Source of the DNA: Moritella marina ATCC 15381
GTDB taxonomy: Bacteria; Pseudomonadota; Gammaproteobacteria; Enterobacterales; Moritellaceae
Length of the DNA: 64,000 bases
Direction: 5' to 3'
Assembly (NCBI RefSeq): GCF_008931805.1
Contig: NZ_CP044399.1
Coordinates: 2,751,370 to 2,815,369 of the forward strand
Shown here: piece by piece, positions 44,927 to 54,465 of the stretch
How the letters are laid out: every line of letters begins with the position of its first letter
Position numbering within the stretch: the first letter of the stretch is position 1
Position numbers and translations under genes: made by a program
The notes under the pieces: generated by a model
What the model saw: the letters and a program-made list of their open reading frames with translations, nothing else
What the model was told of the DNA's origin: nothing
Database searches by the model: none

Positions 44927-45712
44927 CTATTCGGCTAAGCTTAAGTATATCTCACCTAACGGATTATTCTGGATCAGGCTGATTAAAGACTCTTTAAGTA
45001 ATTCAAGGAGCGCCAGAAAACTCACCACAATACCGCGTCGGCCTTCTTCAAGATCGAGTACTTGATGGAAAGTGCGTACTTTACCATCTTGCAGTAATGC
45101 TAATATGTGCGTCATCTTTTCGCGCGTGGTTAAAACCTCACGTTGGATCTGATGATGCTCGAAGTGTTCCGCTTTCTTGAGTAATTTTTGCAGATTATAC
45201 GCCAAGTCTCGCAGAGATACTTCAGCTAATAACGGTGCGGCGGTAATATTATCAGGTAGATCTGCACTAGCAACAAAAATATCACGCAAGATACGCGGTT
45301 GCTTGTCTAATTCTTCAGCTGCATTTTTAAATATTTCGTATTCTTGTAACTGTCTGATCAGCACTAAACGAGGGTCATCTAGTTCTTCTTCTGCCACGAC
45401 TAATTTAGGTAATAGCAAACGTGATTTAATTTCCGCTAGCAAGGCAGCCATCACCAAATACTCACCGGCCAATTCAATTTTCAACGTGGTCATTAACTCC
45501 ACATATTCCATGTATTGCGCAGTGATTTTTTGCATTGGTAACTGCAAAATATCGAGTTTTTGCTTTTTAATTAAATACAATAATAAATCTAATGGGCCTT
45601 CAAATGCGTCTAAGAATACACTCAGCGCATCTGGCGGTATAAACAAATCCTTTGGTACTTTACGTAATAATTCGCCATTAACCTTGGCAATCGCAGTGCT
45701 AGACTCTACCAC
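44927..45712 (-). CDS. scpA: Segregation and condensation protein A
   Basis: A 261-residue kleisin. FEGPLDLLLYLIKKQKLDIL (residues 33-52) is the family hallmark, followed by EYLVMAALLAEIKSRLLLPK. The C-terminal winged helix binds SMC. The gene sits between yciO and scpB with gaps of 2-3 bases, which indicates cotranslation in one operon. Confidence 0.95.
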   Translation of the reverse strand: MVESSTAIAKVNGELLRKVPKDLFIPPDALSVFLDAFEGPLDLLLYLIKKQKLDILQLPMQKITAQYMEYVELMTTLKIELAGEYLVMAALLAEIKSRLLLPKLVVAEEELDDPRLVLIRQLQEYEIFKNAAEELDKQPRILRDIFVASADLPDNITAAPLLAEVSLRDLAYNLQKLLKKAEHFEHHQIQREVLTTREKMTHILALLQDGKVRTFHQVLDLEEGRRGIVVSFLALLELLKESLISLIQNNPLGEIYLSLAE

Positions 45713-45715
45713 TGG

Positions 45716-46336
45716 TTACACAAAAGCAGATGCATCACCGGCACCTTGACGAAGGAGCACTGCATTACCTTCAGAATAATCAATTACCGTGGTTGCTTGT
45801 TCACCTAAATAACCACCATTAATAATCAGGTCAACGTGGTTTTCAAGTTGGTCGCGAATAGCTTCCGGATCAAACTCAGTCCCTTCGTTACCCGGTAAGA
45901 TTAATGACGTCGACATCATAGGTTCACCTAAGCTTTCCAACAATGCCAATGCGATAGCGTTGTCTGGCACACGAATACCAATGGTTTTACGCTTTGGATT
46001 CATTAAACGGCGCGGCACTTCTTTAGTCCCTTTAAAAATAAAGGTATACGGGCCTGGGGTATTATTTTTAAGCGCGCGGTAAGCACTGTTATCAACACGT
46101 GCATACGACGACAATTCTGATAGATCGCGACATAACAAAGTAAAGTTATGGTCTTTATCTAACTTACGAATTTTACAAATTCGCTCTAGTGCGGCTTTGT
46201 CACCAGTATGACAACCCAACGCATAACCCGAATCGGTCGGATAGATGATCACCCCACCGTCACGTAATATAGTAACGGCTTGACTGATTAAACGCGCTTG
46301 CGGGTTATCAGGATGCACATAAAAAAATTGACTCAT
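45716..46336 (-). CDS. yciO: YciO, Sua5/YrdC/YciO-family protein
   Basis: A 206-residue YrdC-fold protein. Motifs: YPTDSGYALGCHTGDKAA, KDHNFTLLCRDLSE, PGPYTFIFKGTKEVPRRL and KTIGIRVPDN. The YciO subgroup is related to TsaC, which makes threonylcarbamoyl-AMP for tRNA t6A; YciO activity is weaker or different. The start overlaps the rnm stop by 4 bases (ATGA). This order (rnm-yciO beside trp) is common in enterobacteria, vibrios and Shewanella. Confidence 0.93.
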   Translation of the reverse strand: MSQFFYVHPDNPQARLISQAVTILRDGGVIIYPTDSGYALGCHTGDKAALERICKIRKLDKDHNFTLLCRDLSELSSYARVDNSAYRALKNNTPGPYTFIFKGTKEVPRRLMNPKRKTIGIRVPDNAIALALLESLGEPMMSTSLILPGNEGTEFDPEAIRDQLENHVDLIINGGYLGEQATTVIDYSEGNAVLLRQGAGDASAFV

Positions 46337-47187
46337 AATAATGATTCCTTCACTGCTTCAGGCCAAGATGACCATACGGGGGTGCAATCTTTAGGGATAT
46401 ATAAATTACGTCCTAATTCAGTCCAGCTACTTGGTCGATGAAAATCAGAACCAACAGAACCAGCTAAATTATAATCACGACCATAAGTCGCCAGCTGAGT
46501 ACGTTCAGTAATGCCTTGTTGTGGTTGTCCCACTTCCAATGCATCACCACCCGCTTCTTCAAAGGCTGCTAATAATCTTTTAAACCATTTAGTTGACAGT
46601 TTATACTGCAGCGGATGAGCCAGTACAGCTTGGCCACCTGATTGCTGTATTATTTCTATCGTTTGTTCAATTGTTGCCCAGTTAGGTGGCACGTAACCGG
46701 TTTTACCTTTCGCTAAGAAGCGTTTAAAAACATTCTGAAAGGTATTTTCAACACCTTGCTCAACCAAGTATTTAGCAAAGTGGCTGCGGGTGATACTGGC
46801 ATCTCCCGCCAAAGCTTTTGCACCTTCATATGCATTAGGAATACGCGCTTTAGCTAAACGGTTGCCCATTTCAACAGCACGCTCTTCACGTTTGTTACGT
46901 TGTTCTGCTAAAAATGCCTGTAACTCAGGGTTAGCCAAATCGACGTTTAAGCCAACGACATGAATTTCATGATTTTGCCAATTAGTCGACACTTCAACAC
47001 CGTTAATTAACGTCAGCGGCAACTGCTTTTCAGCAATCGTGTCATGGCCTTCTTGCAAACCATCGGTGGTGTCATGATCTGTGATCGCTAATACATCAAC
47101 ACGATGTTCAACCGCACGTTGCACTAATTCAGCTGGACTAAGAGAGCCGTCAGAGGCTGTAGTATGAGAATGTAAATCGTATATCAT
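46333..47187 (-). CDS. rnm: PHP-domain 5'-3' exoribonuclease / 3',5'-nucleotide phosphatase Rnm (YciV)
   Basis: A 284-residue PHP phosphoesterase. Metal-binding motifs are clear: DLHSHTTASDGSLSP (3-17), AITDHDTTDG, HVVGLNVD, AVLAHPLQY and GSDFHRP near the end. In E. coli this enzyme (RNase AM) trims 5' ends of 5S and other rRNAs and degrades short oligonucleotides and pAp. It is the first gene of the five-gene minus-strand operon and is divergent from trp. Confidence 0.93.
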   Translation of the reverse strand: MIYDLHSHTTASDGSLSPAELVQRAVEHRVDVLAITDHDTTDGLQEGHDTIAEKQLPLTLINGVEVSTNWQNHEIHVVGLNVDLANPELQAFLAEQRNKREERAVEMGNRLAKARIPNAYEGAKALAGDASITRSHFAKYLVEQGVENTFQNVFKRFLAKGKTGYVPPNWATIEQTIEIIQQSGGQAVLAHPLQYKLSTKWFKRLLAAFEEAGGDALEVGQPQQGITERTQLATYGRDYNLAGSVGSDFHRPSSWTELGRNLYIPKDCTPVWSSWPEAVKESLL

Positions 47188-47286
47188 AAAAATAGAGCGT
47201 ATCCAGCGATAAAAAGTCAGAAAAGGAACAATAAGACCCTATTATAAGTTTTATTTAACAATTTCACACAAATATTAATAAATGTA

Positions 47287-47314
47287 TTGACAGTAATAGC
47301 CCAAAACGCATAAG
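47287..47314 (+). promoter_or_regulatory. Candidate trp promoter
   Basis: TTGACA (47287-47292) is a perfect -35; CATAAG (47309-47314) at 16 bases is a 4/6 -10. A short palindrome CTAATTAG at 47321-47328 is a possible part of a TrpR operator but is a weak match. trpL starts 37 bases after the -10. Confidence 0.5.
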
Positions 47315-47350
47315 TTTAACCTAATTAGATAACTTTATGGCTTAGAATCA

Positions 47351-47404
47351 ATGCAAAATATTACAAACCAAACAATCAGTTGGTGGTGGCACATTCCTCT
47401 TTAA
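47351..47404 (+). CDS. trpL: trp leader peptide
   Basis: A 17-residue peptide, MQNITNQTISWWWHIPL, with three consecutive tryptophan codons (47381-47389). Ribosome stalling on them when Trp-tRNA is scarce controls the attenuator that follows. The stop codon overlaps the start of the AAACGGGC segment used for the antiterminator. Confidence 0.92.
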   Translation: MQNITNQTISWWWHIPL

Positions 47405-47494
47405 ACGGGCATGTGATTTTGTGATATCTGCAGTAAATGTAAATCTACAAAAATAACAAACATTAAAGCCCGTTTCATTGAAACGGGCTTTTTT
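47403..47494 (+). promoter_or_regulatory. trp attenuator
   Basis: The terminator is an 11-bp stem (47465-47475 with 47481-47491) followed by T6 (47489-47494). Segment 2, AAACGGGC at 47403-47410, is exactly complementary to GCCCGTTT (47468-47475), the left arm of the terminator, giving the antiterminator. Segment 1 is the Trp-codon region; CACAT (47390-47394) can pair with ATGTG (47411-47415). Confidence 0.92.
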
Positions 47495-47531
47495 ATTGGA
47501 AATTTAGTCACTTTAAAGCAAGGAAAGTACT

Positions 47532-49181
47532 ATGACGCAGCGATTAGCGCCAGGTAAATTACATTCAATTCAGCAAGATTGTCCGCACATTGATGATCCC
47601 CTTGCATTCTACCGTCACATGTACCGTCCCAGCGGTAACAGCTTATTATTAGAATCTGCTGACATCGTTACCAAAACCGCACTGCAAAGTTTAATCTTGC
47701 TAGATGCTGCGGTTAAAATATCTTGTTTTGGCCGCACGGTTCAATTCAATGCATTAACCAAGAATGGTGAAAATTTACTGCCATTTTTAGCTGACGAATT
47801 TACCGCTCAGTTTGGTGCCGATACCGTGACATCTCAGGAGGATCACCAATTAGCATTAAGCTTTGCGCCTACTGATGACAGCCTTGATGAAGATTCACGC
47901 CTGCAGTCATCATCACCGTTTGATGCGCTGCGCACGATTATCAACCGCGTTATTCCAGAAACCCCGTTTCACGAGGCGTTATTCTTAGGCGGCTGCTTTG
48001 CCTATGACATGATTGCCAGTGTCGAATCTCTGCCAAAAGTACCAGATGGCGCTAATATCTGTCCTGATTTTGTATTCTATGTCGCCGAAACGTTAATTGT
48101 CATTGATCGTCAAACCCAGCAATCAAAATTAATCGGTAGCGTATTTGGTGGTGAGCACTTTGTCACTGCGTTAAACGAGACTGAAGCTAAACTAGCGCGT
48201 ATTCAAACCGAATGTGCAACAGTATTAACGACAACACCCGCATCGAAAGCGGCAGAGTTAACGTTAAAGGTTGATATCAGTGATAGTGAGTTTTGTAGCA
48301 CTGTAGAAGATTTAAAAGATTACATTCGTAAAGGTGATATTTTCCAAGTTGTCCCATCACGCTGCTTTAACTTGCCTTGCCCTGATTCACTCGCTGCTTA
48401 TGAAAAGCTCAAGCAAACGAACGCCAGCCCGTATATGTTCTATCTGAACGATTCCGATTTTGTATTATTTGGTGCATCACCCGAAAGTGCATTGAAATAT
48501 GATGCACAAAGTAATGACGTCGAAATTTACCCGATTGCCGGTACACGCCGCCGTGGTTTCCGCGCCGACGGTTCTATTTGTCCTGACTTAGATGGTCGTA
48601 TTGAATTAGAACTTCGCCAAGATAAAAAAGAAACCGCTGAACATATTATGCTAGTTGATTTAGCCCGTAACGATGTGGCGCGTATCAGTCAGCCTGGCAC
48701 TCGCTATGTCGCCAATCTATTAAACGTGGACCGTTACAGCTACGTAATGCATTTGGTTTCGCGCGTAAAAGGGAAACTGCGTCACGACCTTGATGCCCTA
48801 CACGCTTATCAAGCTTGCATGAACATGGGGACGTTAGTTGGCGCACCGAAGATCCGCGCAGCAGAATTAGTTCGCCAAGTAGAACAACAACGTCGTGGTA
48901 GTTATGGTGGTGCGGTAGGTTACCTTACTGGTGACGGCACCATGGATACTTGTATTGTCATTCGCTCTGCATTTGTAAAAGATGAAATGGCTTATGTGCA
49001 GGCAGGCGCAGGTGTGGTTTACGATTCCAACCCACAAGCTGAAGCAGATGAAACTCGCAGCAAAGCAGCCGCCGTATTAAACGCCGTGGCACTCGCACAA
49101 GGTTCATCACTGGCAGCGATCATGAAGGCAGAAAGTATGACTGCACAACAAACCAACTCACCAGCAAGCAACGCTAAGTAA
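47532..49181 (+). CDS. trpE: Anthranilate synthase component I
   Basis: Makes anthranilate from chorismate with ammonia from TrpG. The 549-residue protein has the chorismate-binding domain in its C-terminal half ([73 protein letters not shown]). The N-terminal LLLESADI is the tryptophan feedback site, so end-product inhibition is expected. It lies just after the attenuator and heads the operon. Confidence 0.97.
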   Translation: MTQRLAPGKLHSIQQDCPHIDDPLAFYRHMYRPSGNSLLLESADIVTKTALQSLILLDAAVKISCFGRTVQFNALTKNGENLLPFLADEFTAQFGADTVTSQEDHQLALSFAPTDDSLDEDSRLQSSSPFDALRTIINRVIPETPFHEALFLGGCFAYDMIASVESLPKVPDGANICPDFVFYVAETLIVIDRQTQQSKLIGSVFGGEHFVTALNETEAKLARIQTECATVLTTTPASKAAELTLKVDISDSEFCSTVEDLKDYIRKGDIFQVVPSRCFNLPCPDSLAAYEKLKQTNASPYMFYLNDSDFVLFGASPESALKYDAQSNDVEIYPIAGTRRRGFRADGSICPDLDGRIELELRQDKKETAEHIMLVDLARNDVARISQPGTRYVANLLNVDRYSYVMHLVSRVKGKLRHDLDALHAYQACMNMGTLVGAPKIRAAELVRQVEQQRRGSYGGAVGYLTGDGTMDTCIVIRSAFVKDEMAYVQAGAGVVYDSNPQAEADETRSKAAAVLNAVALAQGSSLAAIMKAESMTAQQTNSPASNAK

Positions 49182-49191
49182 CGGAGGCAAC

Positions 49192-49797
49192 ATGAGCAAC
49201 ACCTTATTTTTATTAGACAACTTTGACTCTTTTACTTACAACCTAGTGGACCAGTTTCGCAGCCTAGGCCATGACGTTAAAATTTATCGTAATAGCATTA
49301 GTGCAGAAGCGATTAAGCAACAAATTGATGCATGTGAAAATGACCCAATTGTGGTACTTTCACCGGGTCCAGGTAATCCATCTGAAGCGGGTTGCTTATT
49401 GGAACTAATCAGCTTATGCCGTGGTCAATATCCTATGATTGGCATTTGCTTAGGTCACCAAGCTCTGGTACAACAATATGGTGGTGTCGTCGGTCGTGCC
49501 GAAGAAATCATGCACGGAAAGGCATCTTCAATTAACCATGATGGTCAGTTGATGTTTGCCGGTTTAAGCCAGCCACTACCGGTTGCCCGTTATCACTCAT
49601 TAGTGGCAACCGAAGTACCAAGCAGCTTAACGGTTAATGCCGAATTTAACGGTATGCCAATGGCCATTATTCAGCCAGAAGACAAAGTGATAGGCTTCCA
49701 ATTTCATCCAGAATCAATATTAACCAGTGAAGGCGCTGCGCTGTTAAAAAATACCCTAGCATGGGCTACAGCATCAACGACAAGTCCTAAGGAGTAG
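49192..49797 (+). CDS. trpG: Anthranilate synthase component II, glutamine amidotransferase
   Basis: A 201-residue class I amidotransferase that supplies ammonia to TrpE. Oxyanion motif [12 protein letters not shown], nucleophile Cys in GICLGHQAL, and catalytic His and Glu in [10 protein letters not shown]. It is a separate gene, not fused to trpD as in E. coli. It starts 10 bases after trpE and ends 3 bases before trpD. Confidence 0.97.
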   Translation: MSNTLFLLDNFDSFTYNLVDQFRSLGHDVKIYRNSISAEAIKQQIDACENDPIVVLSPGPGNPSEAGCLLELISLCRGQYPMIGICLGHQALVQQYGGVVGRAEEIMHGKASSINHDGQLMFAGLSQPLPVARYHSLVATEVPSSLTVNAEFNGMPMAIIQPEDKVIGFQFHPESILTSEGAALLKNTLAWATASTTSPKE

Positions 49798-49800
49798 GTC

Positions 49801-50847
49801 ATGGAACACACACACACAACACCAGCGGCAACAACAATCGCCGAGATCCTCGAAAAGCTATACGCAAACCAAGTACTGACGATAGCAGAGTCAGAAACGG
49901 TATTTACTGCAGTGGTGCAAGGTGAAATGGACCCTATCGTGCTTTCATCTGTGTTAACAGCATTGAAAATACGTGGTGAACAGCCCGACGAGATCGCGGG
50001 GGCTGCACAAGCACTATTAGCGGCAGCAACACCTTTTCCAGCAGTCGATGAACTGCATGCCGATTGCTGCGGTACAGGCGGTGATAACATGAATACCATT
50101 AATATCTCCACAACAGCCGCATTTGTCGCTGCTGCTTGTGGGCTAAAAATGACGAAGCATGGTAATCGTAGTGTATCGAGCAAATCAGGTTCTTCAGATT
50201 TATTAGAAGCATTTGGCATTAATTTAACGCAAACCCCAGAACAAGCGAAAGCCTGTCTTGATGAATTAGGCATTTGCTTTTTATTCGCGCCGCAATACCA
50301 CGCTGGTATTCGCCATGCGATGCCTGTGCGCCAAACTCTAAAAACCCGTACCATCTTTAACCTGCTTGGCCCATTGTTAAACCCAACTCGCCCACAAGTA
50401 CAATTAATGGGTGTGTATGACGAAAGTTTAATTCTACCGATTGCTGAAACCATGGATAAACTCGGTGTACAACGTGCGTTGGTCGTTCACGGTAGCGGCT
50501 TAGATGAAGTTGCACTGCACGGTGAAACCAAAGTCGCAGAATTAAATAACGGCATGATCACGGAATATACCATCAGCCCTGAAGACTTTGGCGTCGCACG
50601 TTATGACGTAGCAGAACTGCGTGGCGGTGATGCAGCTGAGAATAAAGTGATTATCGAGCGCCTATTATCAGGTCACGGCACTGATGCACAAAAAGCCGCT
50701 GTGGCAATCAACGTATCAGCATTGCTAATGGTTGCAGAGATAGCAACAGACTTTAAACACGGCACTGAATTAGCAATGGCTGCGATTGATAATGGCAGCG
50801 CATTAGCCTTGATTAACCAGCTCGCAGCAAAAAGTCAGCAAGCTTAG
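49801..50847 (+). CDS. trpD: Anthranilate phosphoribosyltransferase
   Basis: A 348-residue type III PRTase joining anthranilate and PRPP. Landmarks: GTGGDNMNTINIST near 91-104, KHGNRSVSSKSGSSDLLEA near 118-137, and VHGSGLDEV. The active-site residues for Mg-PRPP are intact. The N-terminus has an unusual His/Thr-rich stretch (MEHTHTTPAATT). Translationally close to trpG. Confidence 0.97.
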   Translation: MEHTHTTPAATTIAEILEKLYANQVLTIAESETVFTAVVQGEMDPIVLSSVLTALKIRGEQPDEIAGAAQALLAAATPFPAVDELHADCCGTGGDNMNTINISTTAAFVAAACGLKMTKHGNRSVSSKSGSSDLLEAFGINLTQTPEQAKACLDELGICFLFAPQYHAGIRHAMPVRQTLKTRTIFNLLGPLLNPTRPQVQLMGVYDESLILPIAETMDKLGVQRALVVHGSGLDEVALHGETKVAELNNGMITEYTISPEDFGVARYDVAELRGGDAAENKVIIERLLSGHGTDAQKAAVAINVSALLMVAEIATDFKHGTELAMAAIDNGSALALINQLAAKSQQA

Positions 50848-50888
50848 TCATAGCGTTAATAACCGAATCTAACAGGAAGGAAGCATAG

Positions 50889-52277
50889 ATGTTAACGAAA
50901 GAGTTACAGCAAACCATTCTCGGTAATATTGTCGACGATAAAGTAACTTGGGTTGCTGCGCGTAAAGCCAGCCAACCTCTAGCAAGTTTTATTGCTGAAC
51001 TGGAACCAACAGATCGTGATTTTTATGCCGCGTTATCTGGTAAGCCGACCAAGTTTATTTTGGAATGTAAGAAAGCATCGCCATCAAAAGGTTTGATCCG
51101 CCCCGAATTTGATTTAGATTTAATCGCCGGTGTTTACAAAAACTATGCTGCTGCAGTCTCGGTATTAACCGATGAAAAATACTTCCAGGGTGACTTTGAA
51201 TACGTAACGAAAGTACGTAGTATCGTGACGCAACCGGTGATTTGTAAAGACTTCATCATTGACGAATATCAGATCTACTTAGCGCGTTTACACCAAGCAG
51301 ATGCAACGCTGTTAATGCTGTCAGTATTAGATGACGCTGAATACATAGCCTTAGCGAAAGTAGCGCACAGCCTTAATATGGGCGTACTGACAGAAGTCAG
51401 CAACGAAGCTGAGCTAGTACGTGCAATCGCCTTAGATGCAAAAGTGATCGGTATTAATAACCGTGACCTACGTGATCTATCAATTGACTTGAACAGAACG
51501 AAAGTGATAGCTCCCCAAATACCAAGCGATCGCATTATCATTTCAGAATCGGGGATTTATAATAACCAACAAGTTCGCGATTTAGCCAATTACGCAAATG
51601 GCTTCTTGGTGGGCAGTTCATTGATGTCACAAGACAATGTCGATTTAGCTTGCCGTCGTTTGATTTTAGGCGACAATAAAGTCTGCGGTCTCACGCGTCC
51701 TGAAGATGCCAAAACAGTCTATGAACAAGGTGCCATTTATGGCGGCCTTATCTTTGCGCCAAAGTCACCGCGTTGTGTTAATTTAGCAACAGCACAAAAC
51801 GTTATTGCAGCAGCACCGTTAGCGTATGTTGGTGTATTTGTGGATGAACAAATGCACCTTGTGGCTCAGCTAGCAAACCATTTGGGTTTAGCCGCGGTAC
51901 AATTACACGGTAGCGAAGACGCAAGTTACATCGAGATGTTAAAAGTGTTACTCGACGACGGTATTCAGGTTTGGAAAGCACACGGCGTTAATGAACAAGC
52001 TCCCGACTTAACTCAAACTAAAGTTGATCGTCATTTAGTCGATAGCAAGGTAGCAGGACAATCAGGCGGCACAGGACAAGCATTTGATTGGTCACTGCTA
52101 ACACCTGAAACTTGCAGTCAAACTATGTTGGCAGGTGGCTTAACGCCTGACAACGTCGCAGCCGCAGCAAAACTCGGTTGCTTAGGACTGGATCTAAACT
52201 CAGGGTTAGAATCAGCACCCGGTATTAAAGATACAAACAAAATTATTGCGGCATTTAGCGCGCTTAGACATTATTAA
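50889..52277 (+). CDS. trpCF: Bifunctional indole-3-glycerol-phosphate synthase / PRA isomerase
   Basis: A 462-residue fusion. The TrpC part (1 to about 255) has [40 protein letters not shown] and SESGIY. The TrpF part (about 258-462) has [34 protein letters not shown] and AGGLTPDNV. Both active sites look complete. The fusion is typical of gammaproteobacteria such as E. coli and Vibrio. It lies 41 bases after trpD, the largest gap within the operon. Confidence 0.97.
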   Translation: MLTKELQQTILGNIVDDKVTWVAARKASQPLASFIAELEPTDRDFYAALSGKPTKFILECKKASPSKGLIRPEFDLDLIAGVYKNYAAAVSVLTDEKYFQGDFEYVTKVRSIVTQPVICKDFIIDEYQIYLARLHQADATLLMLSVLDDAEYIALAKVAHSLNMGVLTEVSNEAELVRAIALDAKVIGINNRDLRDLSIDLNRTKVIAPQIPSDRIIISESGIYNNQQVRDLANYANGFLVGSSLMSQDNVDLACRRLILGDNKVCGLTRPEDAKTVYEQGAIYGGLIFAPKSPRCVNLATAQNVIAAAPLAYVGVFVDEQMHLVAQLANHLGLAAVQLHGSEDASYIEMLKVLLDDGIQVWKAHGVNEQAPDLTQTKVDRHLVDSKVAGQSGGTGQAFDWSLLTPETCSQTMLAGGLTPDNVAAAAKLGCLGLDLNSGLESAPGIKDTNKIIAAFSALRHY

Positions 52278-52288
52278 AGGAACTTATC

Positions 52289-53479
52289 ATGGCAAAACTT
52301 AATGCCTTTTTTGGCGAATTCGGCGGCCAATACGTATCGCAAATTTTAATACCTGCATTAGATGAACTAGAAGATGCATTTATCGATTCACAAAACGATC
52401 CTGCATTTGAAGCTGAATTTCAACAGCTACTAAATGAATACGCTGGCCGTCCAACACCGTTGACGCTATGCCGTAACATTACCAAAGGTTCAAAAACCAA
52501 GATCTACCTAAAGCGTGAAGATCTACTGCATGGTGGCGCGCACAAAACTAACCAAGTATTGGGTCAAGCACTGCTCGCTAAACGCATGGGTAAAACAGAG
52601 ATCATCGCTGAAACAGGCGCTGGTCAACACGGTACTGCATCTGCCCTAGCGTGTGCGTTATTAGGCCTTAAATGTCGCATCTACATGGGTGTGAAAGACA
52701 TGGAACGCCAAAAGCCTAACGTATTCCGCATGAAGTTAATGGGCGCTGAAGTTATCGGCGTTGATTCCGGCGCTGGCACACTAAAAGATGCCTGTAATGA
52801 AGCATTACGTGACTGGTCTGCAAACTATGAAAATGCCCATTATCTACTGGGTACTGCGGCAGGTCCTCACCCATTCCCAACGATTGTGCGTGAATTCCAA
52901 AAAATGATTGGTGAAGAAGCCAAACAACAGATCTTAAAAGCTGAAGGTCGTCTACCCGATGCTGTTATTGCTTGTGTTGGCGGTGGTTCAAACGCGATTG
53001 GTATGTTCAACGACTTCATAGAAGAAGAAGGCGTGAAACTCTACGGCGTAGAACCAGCAGGTAAAGGCATTGCAAGTGGTGAGCATGGTGCGCCAATTGC
53101 CGAAGGTACCAATGGTATATTCTTTGGTATGCATTCATTATTAATGCAAGACACTTACGGTCAGATCCAAGAGTCATACTCGGTATCAGCAGGCTTAGAT
53201 TTCCCTTCTGTAGGCCCACAGCACGCACATTTATACACATCAGGTCGTGCGCAATACCCATCTGTAACCGATGAAGAAGCACTGGCGTCATTCCAGTTAT
53301 TATCATCGCAAGAAGGTATTATCCCTGCGCTTGAATCATCACATGCATTAGCGTTTGCACTGCAAATGATGGAAAAAGACATGGATAAAGAACAAATTTT
53401 AGTGGTTAACTTATCAGGACGTGGCGATAAAGATATCTTCACTGTTGCAGATATTCTTGAAGGTGAAGGAGCATTATAA
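52289..53479 (+). CDS. trpB: Tryptophan synthase beta chain
   Basis: A 396-residue PLP enzyme that joins indole and serine. The PLP lysine is in [16 protein letters not shown], the catalytic Glu in [10 protein letters not shown], and the phosphate-binding loop is [12 protein letters not shown]. Length and sequence match the operonic TrpB1 type. Its TAA overlaps the trpA ATG by one base (TAATG), so the two are translationally coupled in the alpha2-beta2 complex. Confidence 0.98.
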   Translation: MAKLNAFFGEFGGQYVSQILIPALDELEDAFIDSQNDPAFEAEFQQLLNEYAGRPTPLTLCRNITKGSKTKIYLKREDLLHGGAHKTNQVLGQALLAKRMGKTEIIAETGAGQHGTASALACALLGLKCRIYMGVKDMERQKPNVFRMKLMGAEVIGVDSGAGTLKDACNEALRDWSANYENAHYLLGTAAGPHPFPTIVREFQKMIGEEAKQQILKAEGRLPDAVIACVGGGSNAIGMFNDFIEEEGVKLYGVEPAGKGIASGEHGAPIAEGTNGIFFGMHSLLMQDTYGQIQESYSVSAGLDFPSVGPQHAHLYTSGRAQYPSVTDEEALASFQLLSSQEGIIPALESSHALAFALQMMEKDMDKEQILVVNLSGRGDKDIFTVADILEGEGAL

Positions 53480-54297
53480 TGAGTAATGTAACGGGACGTT
53501 ATCAACAAGCTTTTACAGCGCTAGCAGAAAAAAATGAAGGTGCTTTTGTTCCTTTCGTAACGATTGGCGATCCAAACCGCGAACAATCAATGGCAATCAT
53601 AGATACACTGGTTGCTGCTGGCGCCGATGCCTTGGAACTGGGTATTCCTTTCTCAGATCCAGTGGCCGATGGTCCAACAATTCAAAAAGCCACATCTCGC
53701 GCACTAAACGCCGGTATCAACCCTGATATCTGTTTTGAAATGCTCAGTGAGATCCGCGCTAAATACCCACAAATGCCAATCGGTCTATTATTGTATGCCA
53801 ACCTTGTATATGGCAATGGCACTGATGCATTTATGACGAAAGCAGCTGCGGCAGGCGTTGATTCATTATTGATTGCCGATGTGCCAGTACAATACGGTCA
53901 GCAGTTTAAAGAAGCCGGCGATAAAGTCGGTATCGAAAGTATCTACATCGCACCGCCAAATGCCAATGACGAAACTCTGAAGCAAGTTGCAGAGCAAGGT
54001 TCTGGTTATACTTATCTGTTAAGCCGCGCGGGTGTTACTGGCGCAGAGACTAAAGCAGAGATGCCAGTGGGTCCGTTATTGGCAAAACTGAAGTCGTTTA
54101 ATGCCGCGCCTTGTCTGCTTGGTTTTGGTATTTCATCACCAGAGCAAGTTAAAAAAGCCATTGAAGCGGGTGCAGCTGGCGCTATTTCTGGTTCAGCAAT
54201 TGTAAATATCATTGAGAAAAATCTAGGTGATAATACACAAATGCTACAAGAATTAGCTGAATTTGTGACGCCAATGAAAGCCGCGACACGCGCTTAA
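53479..54297 (+). CDS. trpA: Tryptophan synthase alpha chain
   Basis: A 272-residue TIM-barrel lyase that releases indole from indole-3-glycerol phosphate. The catalytic Glu lies in [16 protein letters not shown] and the Asp in the same segment; [11 protein letters not shown] and [11 protein letters not shown] are family loops. It ends the trp operon, followed by a long-loop terminator at 54332-54402. Confidence 0.98.
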   Translation: MSNVTGRYQQAFTALAEKNEGAFVPFVTIGDPNREQSMAIIDTLVAAGADALELGIPFSDPVADGPTIQKATSRALNAGINPDICFEMLSEIRAKYPQMPIGLLLYANLVYGNGTDAFMTKAAAAGVDSLLIADVPVQYGQQFKEAGDKVGIESIYIAPPNANDETLKQVAEQGSGYTYLLSRAGVTGAETKAEMPVGPLLAKLKSFNAAPCLLGFGISSPEQVKKAIEAGAAGAISGSAIVNIIEKNLGDNTQMLQELAEFVTPMKAATRA

Positions 54298-54331
54298 GCA
54301 CTTATAAAAACAATATAACGCTTTACCAATT

Positions 54332-54402
54332 AAGCCCTTAGTGCCTATTATTATGATTATCACCACACGATAGTCAGATAAAATAGTGCTAAGGGCTTTT
54401 TA
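54332..54402 (+). terminator. trp operon terminator
   Basis: AAGCCCTTAG (54332-54341) pairs with CTAAGGGCTT (54389-54398) and a T-run follows. The loop of about 47 bases is unusually long and may fold further. Confidence 0.65.
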
Positions 54403-54465
54403 GTACACTCGATTCATTAATGCTGGTTATTTTTCAGCTTTCCCCCTAAGGAACAAGGACGCACC

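Noticed and set aside
53016..53508. Minus-strand frames within trpB
   Set aside because: They are antisense to a conserved enzyme and have no RBS or family similarity.
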